This document shows positions 25,201 through 37,789 of a DNA stretch of 64,000 nucleotides, piece after piece. Location: positions 26,094,459-26,158,458 of the forward strand of contig NC_079969.1 in assembly GCF_029852145.1 (NCBI RefSeq). Reading direction: 5' to 3'. The stretch is from Microplitis mediator (lineage: Eukaryota; Arthropoda; Insecta; Hymenoptera; Braconidae). The translations under genes were made by a program, and so were the position numbers. The notes below the pieces were generated by a model. That model searched no databases and was not told the DNA's origin. It saw only the letters and a program-made list of their open reading frames with translations. Position 1 is the stretch's first letter; each line of letters opens with the position of its first letter.

Positions 25201-26886
25201 AAAGTTCAAAGACGATTTAGTTATTACGTACAGTGTTGCCATTCAACAAGGGGTTGAGGGCAACATCAAGTACACGGACTTGATAGCAAACTTTTTGCAC
25301 GTTATGGAGACTGTTTGTAAACAAGAAAACACTAGGGAAGATTTTCCTGTCACGATGGGTGTCAATGCCTTCCGAGGTTTCATGAATGAGTTTATGACAC
25401 AAGTAAAGCCCGAGGCTATTGACAAGCAGAGCAAGAGCAAGAGGAAGAAGGAGAAGAAGCGGAAGCAAGAGGAGCCCATCAAGCACGGCAGTCATATGTT
25501 CCAATTAACGATTATTAATATCCCGACTGCTTGCGAAGTCTGTACCTCATTTTTCATGTGGCCTATCGAGCGTGGACTTGTTTGTCAAAGTAAATATATG
25601 TTCATATTTATTTTACTTATCAAAAATAAAATAATCAGTGTAATTCCATTAATGTTTTTGTTTTATTCCAGATTGTAAATTAACGTGTCACAAAAAATGC
25701 TACATGAGAGCAGCTGCTGAGTGCGGCAAAGACGGATCCATTCATGATTCAAATTCACGTAAAGTATTTGGCGTGCCGCTGTATAAATTAGATTGCGGTG
25801 ACGGCAAAGTACCTCTGGTTGTTGATCGTTTAATAACGACAATAGAAATGCACGGACTTTATACCGAGGGTTTGTATCGTAAAAGTGGAGTGAGTTCAAA
25901 AGTACGTGAGCTCAAGGTTAAAATGGACGAAGACGATTTGCAGAACATTGACTTTGAGAATTATCAAGTTCACGTGTTAGCTGCTGTGCTGAAAAGTTTC
26001 TTTCGTGATATGCCAGAGCCGCTGCTGACATTCGAGTACTACGATGATTTTTTACACGCCGCAAATTTAACAGATCCCCAGGATCGGGTCAATACTCTCT
26101 TTGCAATACTTAAAAAATTGCCTAAGCCAAATTACGATTTGATGGAGCGATTGACGGTCCACTTGGCCCGGGTCGCGCTCAATGAAGTCGCGAATCGCAT
26201 GTCCTCCTCCGCACTGGCGATAGTTTTTGCGCCCTGCATACTCAGGACGAATCGCACGTTGCCAGCACAAGACTCACTGCAAGATGTCGGCAGACAGACT
26301 AAATGTGTTGAGACAATCGTGCAAGATAAATTACGTAGCGTAAGGACAGCACTTGCTGACATAAGTACTCTAGAGTCCGCGTGTCACGCCGCGACAAATC
26401 GTCTGTCCAGTCTGAGATCTTCAAAGATATTCAGCCCCGAAGAGCTCAGCGTGTCCTCGACAACAGCCGGCGGTCGGTCGAGCAACTCGGACCGGGACGG
26501 CGACCGCGGTGGTGGCGACGAAGAAGAGGCACTTCTAGTTGGACATATCCAAACAATTCAAAAAGAAAAGGCACTACTCACATCAACTCTACCCAGTTTA
26601 ACTCGCGCTTCCTCAGATGACGACCTACTCCTGTCAGCGACAGATCTTGACGACGGCTCTCTAGATGATTTACTTCCATCAGCTGGTAAATTTTTAATCT
26701 TTAAATTAATTAATTGTTTTTGTATAGAAAATTCATTAATAAATTAAACTTTTTTGTTAATTTATTTAAATCGTCTTTTTTTTTGTAGATGCATTGGTAA
26801 GAAAAAAAAATATCCATAGACAAAGCTCGGCGGATAATACTTTTCCTACGATAATAAATGTCGACGAAGACATGGTGATGGTATGA
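16290..26886 (+). CDS. Myo9: Unconventional myosin IX (motor-RhoGAP)
   Basis: Single-headed actin motor whose tail inactivates Rho (class knowledge). Exons: 16290-16582, 17492-18668, 18761-19406, 19495-19555, 21082-21492, 22264-25589, 25672-26685, 26789-26886; 7026 nt, 2341 residues, all GT-AG. RA-like domain about 1-97. Motor: P-loop GESGSGKTE 230-238, switch I NNNSSRFG from 282, switch II DIFGFE 514-519; all key residues present. Loop 2 carries the exon-5 insert, with poly-Asn, expected as class IX has a large loop 2. IQ motifs fill about 1036-1125. C1 domains lie at about 1696-1750 and 1939-1988 with their Cys/His sets. RhoGAP about 2001-2190 has the arginine finger in GLYRKSG. A serine-rich stretch separates IQ and C1 regions. 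I chose the ATG at 16290, as the one at 16257 precedes the splice acceptor. Last-exon usage is less certain: GCATTG/GTAAGA could be an alternative donor. Confidence 0.95.
16619..17455. mobile_element. Long-armed foldback element in Myo9 intron 1
   Basis: Inverted arms of about 250 bp. Left starts GGGTGGTCGTTAAAAATTTA; right ends with the inverse TAAATTTTTAACGAGCACCC. Further matches include CATGAAATATGCAGATTAAA and its inverse. ACTCAGTA occurs immediately beside both ends, a possible 8-bp target-site duplication, although a TA duplication also fits. No transposase frame is visible. Confidence 0.75.
20271..20873 (+). mobile_element. Family 5 non-autonomous element, Myo9 intron
   Basis: Begins AGGGCCAGGATTTTTGC and ends GCAGAAATCTTGTCCCT, so the ends are inverted. 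The internal segment GGAAATTTAATTTT with AAAATGTCTCTTAT is repeated directly and then inverted. Both sides carry ATTTATTATT, but the flank is low complexity. A second copy in reverse orientation lies at 38059-38475. Confidence 0.75.
21082..21492 (+). other. Myo9: Phase-symmetric exon encoding Myo9 loop-2 insert
   Basis: A 411-bp exon (137 codons) with phase 2 on both sides, so it can be skipped without shifting the frame. It encodes a basic, Ser/Thr-rich peptide, a long poly-Asn tract from AAC/AAT repeats, and then ERANQIVM. The donor AT/GTATGT at 21493 joins to AAAAATAAATC, giving QIVMKNKSFRPRERGKK, which resembles the class IX loop-2 end as I remember it. A second donor AAG/GTACCG at about 21550 also keeps phase and would lengthen the insert. 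Confidence 0.7.
21493..22263 (+). other. Myo9 intron, no notable element
   Basis: AT-rich intron between the loop-2 exon and the large tail exon. Apart from T-runs and a TATA microsatellite near 21860 nothing stands out. Confidence 0.5.
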
Positions 26887-28512
26887 CCTGTCGCTTACAT
26901 TAATTACAATCATTAATGTGTCCGACTGTTAAGTAGTAATAATTAATACTATTATTATTATGGTTGACAGCAGTACAGTTAATTTTATTGTCAATAATTA
27001 TTAACGACTGGTGCCACCAAGCCAAGTTATATTAACTCGGACTAAATTATTTCCGGCTACTGTTTACTTGTTAGTAGTTATTTATTTTGATAGATCATTA
27101 TTAACTTTTTACTTTAGTTTAACTATTGCATATATATTTATATGTGCAAGAAATAAAATAAAATAAAAAAATGCTTCGCAGATTGAATGATCGCGTGCCG
27201 TGCAAGGTTCGATATCGATCTCTGAGGTTGTCAAAGCCCGGCATTTATTTTTTTTATACTAAAGAAATGTTAAAAAAAGTTATTAAATTTCTTTTACTAT
27301 TAGATTAAATAAAATAAAAGGTGATAGATAATAAATAATCACCGGTATCATTTATTTATTTTTTTAAAATAAATTTTTTTATGTCTTAGTTATTAAATAA
27401 AAACGGCAATGCTCGTAATTTAGTTAAATAATTAAATAAAATGTATTTTAATTAATGGACAAAAATAAATTATTATTTTGTTACGTTTTTTATTATTATT
27501 ATTTAAATAATTAGCTTTTAAAATTAAGGAATTTAAAATATATGATGCGGTTTGACAGCCTCTACTTCCTTTTACTTCCCGCGCTGGTCAATCAGCGACT
27601 TAGATTAATTTTTATTAATTAACAAACTTAAATAATTATAAATATATGAATAAATAAATAAATGAAATATATATTGATAACTATAATCAATAATAATGAT
27701 AATAATAAAACCAAATGTAGCGTGTATATAATTAATAATAATAATCTGTTATTATTGTTACGTTTATTGAACTACGTTACCAAGATTATATATTTTTTTC
27801 TTTAGTAATGTCTCATATATTTAATGATATTACTGATATTATTAAAACTAATAATAATAATAAATAATTACTAATAATTAGTATAAGATGTTAAAACTAA
27901 GCGTCATTTAAAACTTGCCTTTTATTAATTTCTAAAATCTATAAATAAATAATTACTAATAAATATTTTAATTAAAATTGATATTTAATTACTTTCATTA
28001 AAATATTATTTTAGTCTGTAAATGTGTTGACGATAACAAACGTTTGAAATTTAAATAAATAATTTATATTTATACTTTGCTGTGAAATTATTTATGGGAA
28101 ATTAATAAAATACAAAGTGCTATCTAGAGATCGAACAAATTAAATGTACAGTTAATATCTTTAGTATAAATTATAAATTAACAACCGCTTTGAAAATTAA
28201 TTATCATTTATTATTATTATTATTACTCATTTTATTGAAGCAGAAACTGCAATTTGACTGACAATTGTTCTTTAGTTACTGCCATTCAATTTTTTTTATT
28301 TATTTAAATTTAATCAATGGCGAATTTTAGTAACCGCTTATCTTAAATAAATAAATAAAAATATATATATATATACAAATATTAATTATCGTACGATCAT
28401 ACAACTGTACATGTCTTCTATAAAAATTAAAATTATTTTTATCTATTTTTAAATGGATCTTTTTTTTTTACTTAGGGTGTATATTATTTTTTTTTTGCTG
28501 TTTAATAGTCAT
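26887..28512 (+). other. Myo9 3' flank, low-complexity
   Basis: Follows the Myo9 stop codon. It is extremely AT-rich with many AATAAA strings, so the polyadenylation site cannot be chosen by eye. No coding sequence recognised. Confidence 0.5.
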
Positions 28513-29383
28513 TACACTGTAAAAAATTGGGAGTACGAAGTGATTACGGATTTTATTTTAAGAAGTCACTGGAGTCGGAGGTTTTACAGAAAAGTCACTC
28601 GCATATGGAGTGAATAGGGAGTTTTTTTTTAAGGGGGAAAAGGTCTGAGATACAAAAAAAAGAGGATATTTGTGATTTTTTTTTTCAGAGTACGGTCTTT
28701 ATTAAAATTTTTAAAATTTGTGACATGATTGAACATCATTTCAAGAATATTCTGCTAAATTTTCATGAAAAAATATTGAAAAATAAGCCAGTGGTAGTGG
28801 GGAGAGACAAGACACCTTAAAAAAAAAAGTCTCTATGCCGTAGGCAGGATAACTCATGCCTCATTTTTCAGTAACTACTTATTTTTTAAATAAACAAAAG
28901 AAAAAAATTTTTGGCAAAAATCAGAGTTTTTGGATTGCACCTTTGCCAAAAATTCAAGAATGAATATTTTGTTTATTCCTTCGTTCAAATCCAAGATCAA
29001 CTTATGTACGAAAGAAATATTTTTGGTTTTTTTATTTCAGATGAGGCAGTCATGAGTTATCCTGCCTACCGTATGGAGACTTTTTTTTAAAGTGACTCGT
29101 CTCTCCCCACTACCACTGGCTCATTTTTCAATATTTTTTTATGAAAATTTAGCAGAATATTCTTGGAATGATGCTTGAATGATGAGCACAAAAATTTGCT
29201 CTTTTTTTCATTTCAGACCCTTTTATTTAAATCTGCATCTACTCCGATTCGGAGTTTTAACATTAAAATAATTTTTCCTTGGAGTAAATTTTACTCCAAG
29301 AAGATTAAATATATAAACAGTCACCTGCTCCGCATTCACTCCGAATTTAAATCCGCGTTCACTCGCAAATTTTTTACAGTATA
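28513..29383. mobile_element. ACTCCG-type element with nested foldback
   Basis: Outer ends TACACTGTAAAAAATTGGGA and AAATTTTTTACAGTATA form the shared terminal motif (family 3, cores rich in GGAGT/ACTCC). Inside, about 28714-29190, is a second palindrome with arms of roughly 200 bp; left CAGTGGTAGTGGGGAGAGAC pairs with GTCTCTCCCCACTACCACTG on the right, and GCAGGATAACTCATGCCTCA with its near inverse. No coding capacity. Confidence 0.75.
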
Positions 29384-32300
29384 AGTCTAAAAACTAAAAA
29401 TAAACGCTCTTAATTATTTTAAATTTAAATCAATTAATATTTTTCTTTTATAAAAATAAGTTGAGTTCAATAACTAACGAAATCAAACTGATGTTCATAA
29501 CGACTTTCAAGCGACGAAATTATTAAAAATAAATATACTATATACAGATATATATTATATAATTTTTACAAGAAATAAATGTTCGCTGAATTACGCGGTA
29601 CTCTGCATTTACGCCTCAATAGTTATATTTGTTCTTGTAATCTTAATTAAACAACTAAATAAATAGTAAATATGTGACTATCAAAATATAAATACATAAA
29701 TATATAAATATATAAATAAATACTGTAACGTAAAAGAAAAAAAATTACGCTTCGATTGTGCATGGGCGCGATTTTTAAAATTTATTTACTAAGTACCCGG
29801 TGCAAGCAGTAAATACTTTATTTTAGAATAAATAAGATATAAAAATATATAAATATATATAACTATTTTGAAATAACTGCTTGTACAGAAACGAGACGAA
29901 AATTTGAGTCTTCATTTAAATTAAAATTTTTTTTAATTCAAAATTTCTTCACTGAATTTTAAATTATAATTATTATATATCATTTATCGTCATATATATT
30001 TATAAACAAATGGATTTATTACTAAAAAAAAAAGATTTAAATTGTGTGCGTCGAGGCTCTGCGCCTTCTTATAAATCAAATAAATAAATGAGAGAAAAAA
30101 ATAAAATAAATCCGTGGGATAGAAGTCACTGGAGAATAAATATTTCAGCTCTTCCCGTTTGTGTCTTGGCGTCTAAATAATTATAAACACGATACTTAAA
30201 ACTTAAGAATACAATGAGTACATACATATATAAATGTATATGTATATTTATATACTGTATGTATTTATAAATAAATTATTATTTTTCTTCAAGTATGAGA
30301 ATCGCGTGCAAGATTAATGATATTGATTTCATGACATAAATATGAATGAGTGTATGGTTAAATATTTATAAAAAAATATATAACTACAAGTCGAACTGAT
30401 TTTAATAATAAAAAAAAATATATAACGTTTTTTTTAATTAATTTTTTATCTCAACGAAAATATGGCATTTATATTTATATATAATTTAAGAAGTTTGTTA
30501 TTTTTTATTGATATAATTGTATGGTAATTAACAATTAAAGGCTGGATCCACGACACGGTGCGAAAAAAATATGTATGTATAAATATGTGTGATAAGTTAT
30601 AAGGTAATAAATTACTAAAACTGTCCTCTGTCTTTTAGGTATAATAATTATGACAATTATTATTATTATTTAATTAAATCGAAGTCGTAGGGGTGTAAAA
30701 TGAGCATGGAGCAGATTGCATAACGAGTAATTATAATTAATTAATAAACATTAATTGAATATAATTATAAATTATTATGGAATTATAACTGAAGACTTGT
30801 CGCGATGGATTGTAATTTTATATAATATTTTTAAGGTGAAAGATAAAATCTTATTTACAGTCTACCTGATATTAAATAATAAGTATTATAAACTGAAACT
30901 AAAATAAAAAAAAAGTTTTAAATTATTTTATCGAAATTTTATTACTCCAATCACCTTTTATTACTTAAATTCTGTCGGATGCTCGTAACTTTATGATTAA
31001 AATAGGGGAGATGAAATTCTTGGGTTTTTTACTACTGGCTCGGTCTGAGGATTTAATAACTTGGAAATTATTCGCTTTTTTATTTTACTACCGTCACTTT
31101 TCGTCTTTGCTTATGTCTTAAATTACAAATTTGATGGAGGAAAAAAAGGTCCAATGTGAGGGATGTCCAGACACGTGGGTCTGGGTTTGTTATATGGGGC
31201 TCAAAAAATTTTTAATCTCCAGTATTTTTTATTATTTTACATTGAAAGAGCCTTAGAGATAATGCCGGATAATCAGGGGGTAAATCGACAAAAAAATCTG
31301 GGCATCGGTTGGTCCTGCGGGCCCCAATACTTCCCGCTGTATTCAAGCGCCTTGAGCGTAAGAAATAAGATAGTGAAAATAAAGTTATAAGCCGACAACT
31401 GCTCAGGTACGTTCAGGATGACCCCCTGCACAAGAAAAATGATAACAGCAATGAAGGGAAGCCGTGAAATCTTATCAGGAGAGCTATTGGCCTCGCAAAA
31501 TGGGCAAAAATGCCGATTCTAGCCATATAATCTTGGAAAAAAATGAAGTTATAGGGCGACAACTAGGCTGCTCAATTTCGAAACAAAGTAACTGACAAAA
31601 ATAAAATTTTTGAAATATGAATTGAATCATGTTCACAAAATTTCACTCGGTTTTGTAAAATTTGTCCCTTACTGTGTTTTGAAATTGGGCAGCCGAACTG
31701 CTCAGGTGCATTTAGGGTGACCCCCTGCATAAGAAAAATGATAGCAGCAATGAAGGAAAGCCGTGAAGTCTTACCAGGAGATCTATTGGCCTTGAATAAA
31801 TGTTGGATGATAATCAGAAGGTAATATGAAAACAAAAATATCAAATGGACAGACAAAGAAGATGCCATCAACATGGATCAGTCGAGGATCAGTCTAGTTG
31901 CTCGATACTCATATACTAATTTTATAGATCTCCGTCCGCGAGAAGACTTAACTCACTAGCCACCTAGCGGTTTTTTTTTAAACCCTTCTATTGCAATACA
32001 CTAGCTTTCCAATTAAATGACTATTCAGAAGTGATGGCAGATAAAATAAATAATGATATATATCAGTCAATAACGAAGACATTTACTGGATAATTAAATT
32101 TACAGTCGGGCATTTACGCGCTCGTTGGATGTGTAGACCAATAAATATAATAATGAATGCTCAACCGGATAATTCCAATGTCGCATCCTATATAATTATA
32201 AAATATAGGTATATAAATATATACTAAGTGTTGGTAGCCTTTTGATTTTACGGTGAAATCGATCGCGGGTAACGGAGCATAGGAAAAAGCTCATACGTTG

Positions 32301-33829
32301 TGAATGCGCAACGTCAACGTGCCAACGAGCGTACGTAGTCGATGCTCGACGCAGACTCTGTATCAGTTAAAGAGTTAATATATATATGTATAAATGTATA
32401 AGGACATGGAGTGATATGAGTGCAGGTGTGTGTAGATTCTGCACAGTGTGTACAGTAGGCTAGTGGATGGAGAGATAGAGGAGATATATAGAGGTAGTTG
32501 AGGGTAGAGCTTGTGTGTCAGGTCGATAGGAAAGCTCTGGTTAAATTCTCCCAACTAGCATCCTGTTTAAATAAAGAACTGCTGGCATTGTACGATGCCA
32601 GTTGCCTAGTTTATCTAATACTCTAGTTTACTGTACGCAGATTAGTCTTATATATATATTTCATGATGATAGTAATGTATGAGGTTGGAAAACGATGGCC
32701 AATAGTGGCATCAGTGGATTTCAAATCTCCATGCCGCCAATAGAAATTCTATTAATTTTTTGAATCCGGCGTTTTTTGGTCCATTGACATTTTCTCTCCC
32801 TCTCTTTGTCTCTCTTTAGTTCGCATTATCATCTCCAAGAGTCTACAACTCATCTTTTGCTCTGTACTCTGTACTCTATACTTTGAGCTCTCGACTCTGC
32901 ACAGGGTCTATGGCCATCGGAAAAATCCACAAGAGTTGGGAAAGAGGTCTGCGTTGCGTCGACGAATTAATTACTAGCGATCTTCAACACGACTTTTGTT
33001 TAATGGAATTCTACTTACTTTAGAATCAGGTCAAAGAGAATTATTGCACGGCCTTTAATCATACGTGCCATTTATTTTTATTATTATTTTTATTTTTTTT
33101 TAATTATAAATAAACTCAAGTGGATAAATTTAAAAGTTTTTCAGCTCAAGTTTTAAACTTCTCTTTCATATTAATTAAATTTTTATAAATAGATTAATTA
33201 TAACTGATGTTTGCTTTTATTTAAATCGAATAAAAAGCTCAGTTGAAATGATGCTCTAAAAACTAAATGAATCTGTCGCTTTTATTATCAGATGACTCTA
33301 TAAATGGATAGACTAATTAATTTTTAAAACGAAATAATTTATAATTCGATAGATGAACTGTGAAAAATTCGAAGAGCGTGAAAATATATATATTGTGAAT
33401 GTATCGATTGCATTTAAAACAAAATATAAAAGGAGTTGAATAATAATAGCGTGTGATGTGAAATAACAGTAAAGTAAAATATAAAAATTGTTTTAAATAA
33501 TAATAATAATAACACAGTTAAATAAAATGAAAAAATAAAAAAGCGCTTTCATTCCGGTCATTTAAAAATATATATACGGTGAAGCTCAAGTCGTGTGTGA
33601 AATCTCGCGGCTTGTTTATGAGCCATTCACCGAACCGAGGGGTCGCCAGCAAAAGAGAGATAAAACTACTTGTAAAGAGAGCTCGATACATATATATTTG
33701 TATAAATATACTTACATATATATATATATAAATATTATCATCATCCATTTAAATGAATATTATATCATCGTTTAATTTTTTTCATATGTACATATTTAAA
33801 TATTATTAATTTTTAGTTTAAATAATAAC
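29384..33829. other. Non-coding stretch, repeats and one complex island
   Basis: AT-rich. A diverged direct repeat of about 110 bp starts near 31400 and 31693 (shared AACTGCTCAGGT and GACCCCCTGCA). Around 32240-33010 the sequence is distinctly less AT-rich and of higher complexity, including a small hairpin CTGGCAT-TGTACG-ATGCCAG near 32583. No exon or known RNA gene recognised. Confidence 0.4.
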
Positions 33830-33830
33830 C

Positions 33831-34385
33831 AGCAGAGGTGTTAACACTGGTAACGGTGTTAAATTTAACCCTGAAAATGGTGTTAAAATAATAACCGACA
33901 CTAGTGTTAAAATTAACTCCGAAATTGGTGTTAAAATTAACACTGATAACGGTGTTAAATTTGAAAAAGAAAATATTGTAAGTTAACATTAGTAGCGGTG
34001 TTAAAATTTAACCCTGAAAATGGTGTTAAAATTAACCCCGACATTGGTGTTAAAATTAATACCGATAACGGTGTTAAATTTGAAAACGAAAATAGTGTAA
34101 ATTAACATAAGTAGCGGTGTTAAAATTTAACCCTGAAAATGGTGTTAAAATAATAACTGACACTAGTGTTAAAATTAACCCCGACACTAGTGTTAAAATG
34201 AACCCCGACACTGGTGTTAAATTTGAAAACGACAATAGTGTAAATTAACATTAGTAGCGGTGTTAAAATTAACCCCGACACTGGTGTTAAAATTAACACC
34301 GACAATGGTGTTAAATTTGAAAACGAAAATAGTGTAAATTAACTCTAGTAGTGGTGTTAAAAATTATAAAGGTGTTAAGGGGTGT
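33831..34385. repeat. GGTGTTAAAA higher-order tandem array
   Basis: Basic unit about 24 bp of the form GGTGTTAAAATTAACCCCGA plus a few bases. These units are grouped into larger blocks of roughly 120-145 bp, each containing GGTGTTAAATTTGAAAA(A/C)G and a linker TAAATTAACATTAGTAGC or similar. About four blocks are visible. Confidence 0.8.
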
Positions 34386-35604
34386 TAAAAAAAAGTAGTT
34401 TTACTTTAAAATATCAGAAGTTGAATTTTTTTTTAAATACAAAAAAAAATTTGTTTTTTATAAAATTATTATACGAGAGATTTATCAATTTATGGAGAAA
34501 TCCAAAGAATTTTTGTCTACAATGACATGTTAGTTACACTCACCCTCATACTCCGATCGGAGTTAATTTACTCCACATGTACACCGTCTTTACACCGTTT
34601 AGATAAAATCGCTACACCAGTGTGAGATAACTTCAGTCTAAAATTGATTGCGCTCTACCAGTGAACTTGATATCAGACATTTATACTTAAAATATATATC
34701 AAGTCTTATTTTAGCGGTACAACTTAAATTTAAATCCCGAGATTTTAGAGTACAGTTGAATATATAAGGGCGTCTGACAAGACTCTCGAGTGTCTGGAAT
34801 GATGAGATCGTCCGGCTATGGCATCATTGCATTGCACACCAGTCTCTCAACTCAACAAAACTCAAGTTTTACAAGTTGACTGAGGCTGAGTAAGATTTTA
34901 GAGTAGTCTGGTAGTTATAGTAGGCAGTAAGTTTGTGGATTGTCAGAGTGTTTGTGCTGTGTAGTCTAGTCTAGTCTCTGGTGGTAGTGGATAGTTACTC
35001 AGTACTCAGTACTCAGTGGATGAAGGACGACAAGGTTACACAGCAAACGTTTTGCTGTTGGGTTTGGGTGTTTCGTAGCCATCGCTAAACAGGATGGAGT
35101 TTCTTGGGGTCGAGGTAAACACGTCGTACAGTAGAGTAGACTCCAAGACCGAAAGACCAGAAGACCAGAGGACCAGAATATAACAGAACAGAACAGAATA
35201 GAATGATACGTAGGAGAGATGAACCACGAGCTTTAGAGAGAGTAAACGTTTTATTCATGGCGACAGCGCCAGATGTGCTCCTGCTTCTACTGTTACAAAT
35301 GTCTTTTGCTACTTTCTCTACATCTATACTCACCCTCACACATCCACAGAAACTAGACACTAGATATTTATGTTGCTGAAAACGTTTACCGAAAGTTAAC
35401 GAATTTAACGTACATTTACATACATTTTATTTGTCTACTTTTATTGTTTGCTTTACTAGAACTTTTATTTATAAATTATTGATCAATAAAAACTGACTGT
35501 TTATTGCAAGAGTCTTAAAAATTTCAAAAACTCAGCAATTAATCCATAGCTCATTATTTCACCTGATGAATTAATTTCTGTCTTACTGCTAATTATCGCA
35601 GACA
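34386..35604. other. Non-coding stretch with complex island
   Basis: About 34780-35390 is less AT-rich and shows cryptic simplicity, for example AGTACTCAGTACTCAG and AGACCAGAAGACCAGAGGAC. No coding exon supported on either strand. Confidence 0.4.
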
Positions 35605-36276
35605 ATCTACGATAAAAATGGACTCATTTTAACTCCGCCTGGTGTTAAAATGAAATTACACCGGTGTAGGAGGCGTAATTCGATGGTGTTAAAATACCGG
35701 TGTAAAAGCGGGGTAAACTGCGTCTGCTCAGAGTATTAGCTTTGAGAAGCTTATAAAACACAAAAAATATCTTCACACACACACATACGCACACATTCCC
35801 AAAGTAAAATAGGTAATTGTTTACAATCACGGCTCCACCTATTTTTGGTAATAAAAAATCGAAAAATGCATATTTTCAAACTTTTTTTTTTTTTGAAAAT
35901 ATTCTACTTTTCGGCGCATTTCAAGATATGAATTCATTAATTCATGAAAATATGATTATCTATTAGCAAATTCAATTTATAACGAGCAAAAATACATAAT
36001 TTTGATGTTTTTGTTGAAAATTTTGTAAAAAAAAATTTTTTTTAGCCGTCATATATTTTTTTTTGTAAAATTCATTCAAAAAAAAACAATTTGAAAAAAA
36101 AAATTTTTTTAAATGTTGATTTTTCTATTTTTTATGATTTTTTGAATATTTCAGAAATTTTGAATATTTCATAATTTACTGTTTTTTGCCCACACCGCTT
36201 TCGGGGTTAAAATTTAACACCGCCAATTTTAACACCTACACCGCTCGTACTTACCCTGGTGATTTTTTACAGTATA
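35605..36276 (+). mobile_element. GGTGTTAAAA element, copy 1
   Basis: Right end is GATTTTTTACAGTATA. Near the left: CTCCGCCTGGTGTTAAAATG, ACACCGGTGTAGGAGGCGTA, GTAAAAGCGGGGTAAACTGC. Near the right: ACACCGCTTTCGGGGTTAAA and AACACCTACACCGC. The same segments in inverse order occur at 40876-41552, so this is one family in two orientations. Confidence 0.75.
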
Positions 36277-37789
36277 GTAACTAATTTCACATTAAAAACT
36301 GAAGTACTCGTAATTTTATTAATTTACGATAGACCATTACCAAAAAAATCTAGTCTCCCCAGCCTGTCATGTAAAGTATAAATTTGTCAAAACGATTCAA
36401 ACTTGTCAGCTAAAAAATTTTTTCCAGATAAAAAATGATTAAATTTTAAAAATAATGATAGAGATTTAAAAATAATCTCCAAGGAATTCGTTCATTAATT
36501 TTTTTCCCCTATCCACATACGTGTACATATACATATATATTGTTGTTGTCAATTTATCTTTTCACCCTCTGTCTGATGGCACATTCTATTTCCTAGTATA
36601 CCAATGCGGAGATTATGTATACATGTTATCTCTTCCATTGAGATGACCAGGCAACTCGCCAGTACAACGTCCCTTCATCCCTATTATCTTATTTTTAACT
36701 TTATCTCTCTCCCATTTCTCTTTCTCCTTCTCTTTCTCCAAACTCTACCAATAACTACATCTATATAATATCTATAAACTATAACTATAACTATAACTGT
36801 GTAACAACTAAACACAAGTCTTTTGTCCGAATGGCCCCAAGTGTGTGTTACTCGTGCTGGATATTACCTAAACCTAGAGCACAGGACAGCCCAGCAAGCA
36901 GACTATTATACCAGCACAGAAGGAGTACTAACAGCCCAGCATGCAGCATTACTGTAACGCTTAGTAGCCATGACCAGGGGTGACGGACTCGCAGCAGTCA
37001 GCCGCAACAAATTGCGATCGTAGAGGCTGCTGTGGGACAACAAAGCTCTCCTTGTTACAATCATAAAATAAATATAAAAACAATGCTTTGCTACTCTTTA
37101 GACAATTACTTTTATTTTCCTCCTTTCATTATTCTCACAATACCTCTATTTTAATATGCTGCTTTTATTATCCCGGTTATTATTTCATTTTTTACCTCAA
37201 AAGATTATAATATTTTATTTTAAATTAATTTATGTATATTTGTTAGCGAAATTTTTTCTTTTTATGCAAATAAATAAATTAAGCTGGGAAAATAATTTAT
37301 TATTTATAGAGGGAAAAATTTTATGTGGAAAAATTTTTAGTTCATTATTATTATTTTTTTTTTGTCAAAAGAACAAGGGAATAAATGAGTTGTAAAAAAG
37401 TAACTCGAGTTACTTTTTTTTGCATTGTCATCGTCGATAGACTGATATCCGACCGGGGACTTTATTTATATATATATATGTATGTATATATGTGTATCTA
37501 CATATATATGCGTAGTTTACGCGCAGACGCAATTAAATTCTCGAGTACCTAATTCGACGAGCTTGGTACGTCGTGCTTAATTAAACTGTATGGACGTAAC
37601 GACATAATTGCCGCACCGATTTACAGCGCACGCTAGTACGTTGTACAAACTTTTTTTTTTATTTTTATTTTTATTCTTCTGAGCTTTCTTTGCTTTACTA
37701 TTTTGTTGTACACAAATCAAATTTAACTAACACATTTTTTTTTTTTCTATGCACGGAAGGAAATAGTACTGGTTACTGTTCTGCGCAGT
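36277..37789. other. Non-coding stretch
   Basis: No coding sequence recognised. A less AT-rich patch runs about 36580-37060. Near 37400 a small hairpin AAAAAAGTAACTCGAGTTACTTTTTT is formed, a 26-base palindrome centred on CTCGAG-like sequence. Confidence 0.4.

Noticed and set aside
25217..25504. 95-codon leucine-rich minus-strand frame
   Set aside because: Antisense of a Lys/Glu-rich Myo9 segment, which automatically gives leucine-rich sequence.
32576..32610. miRNA hairpin candidate CTGGCAT...ATGCCAG
   Set aside because: Stem is only 7 bp and too short for a microRNA precursor.
33831..34385. CRISPR-like array
   Set aside because: Repeats are contiguous and degenerate with no unique spacers, and the genome is eukaryotic; it is a tandem satellite.
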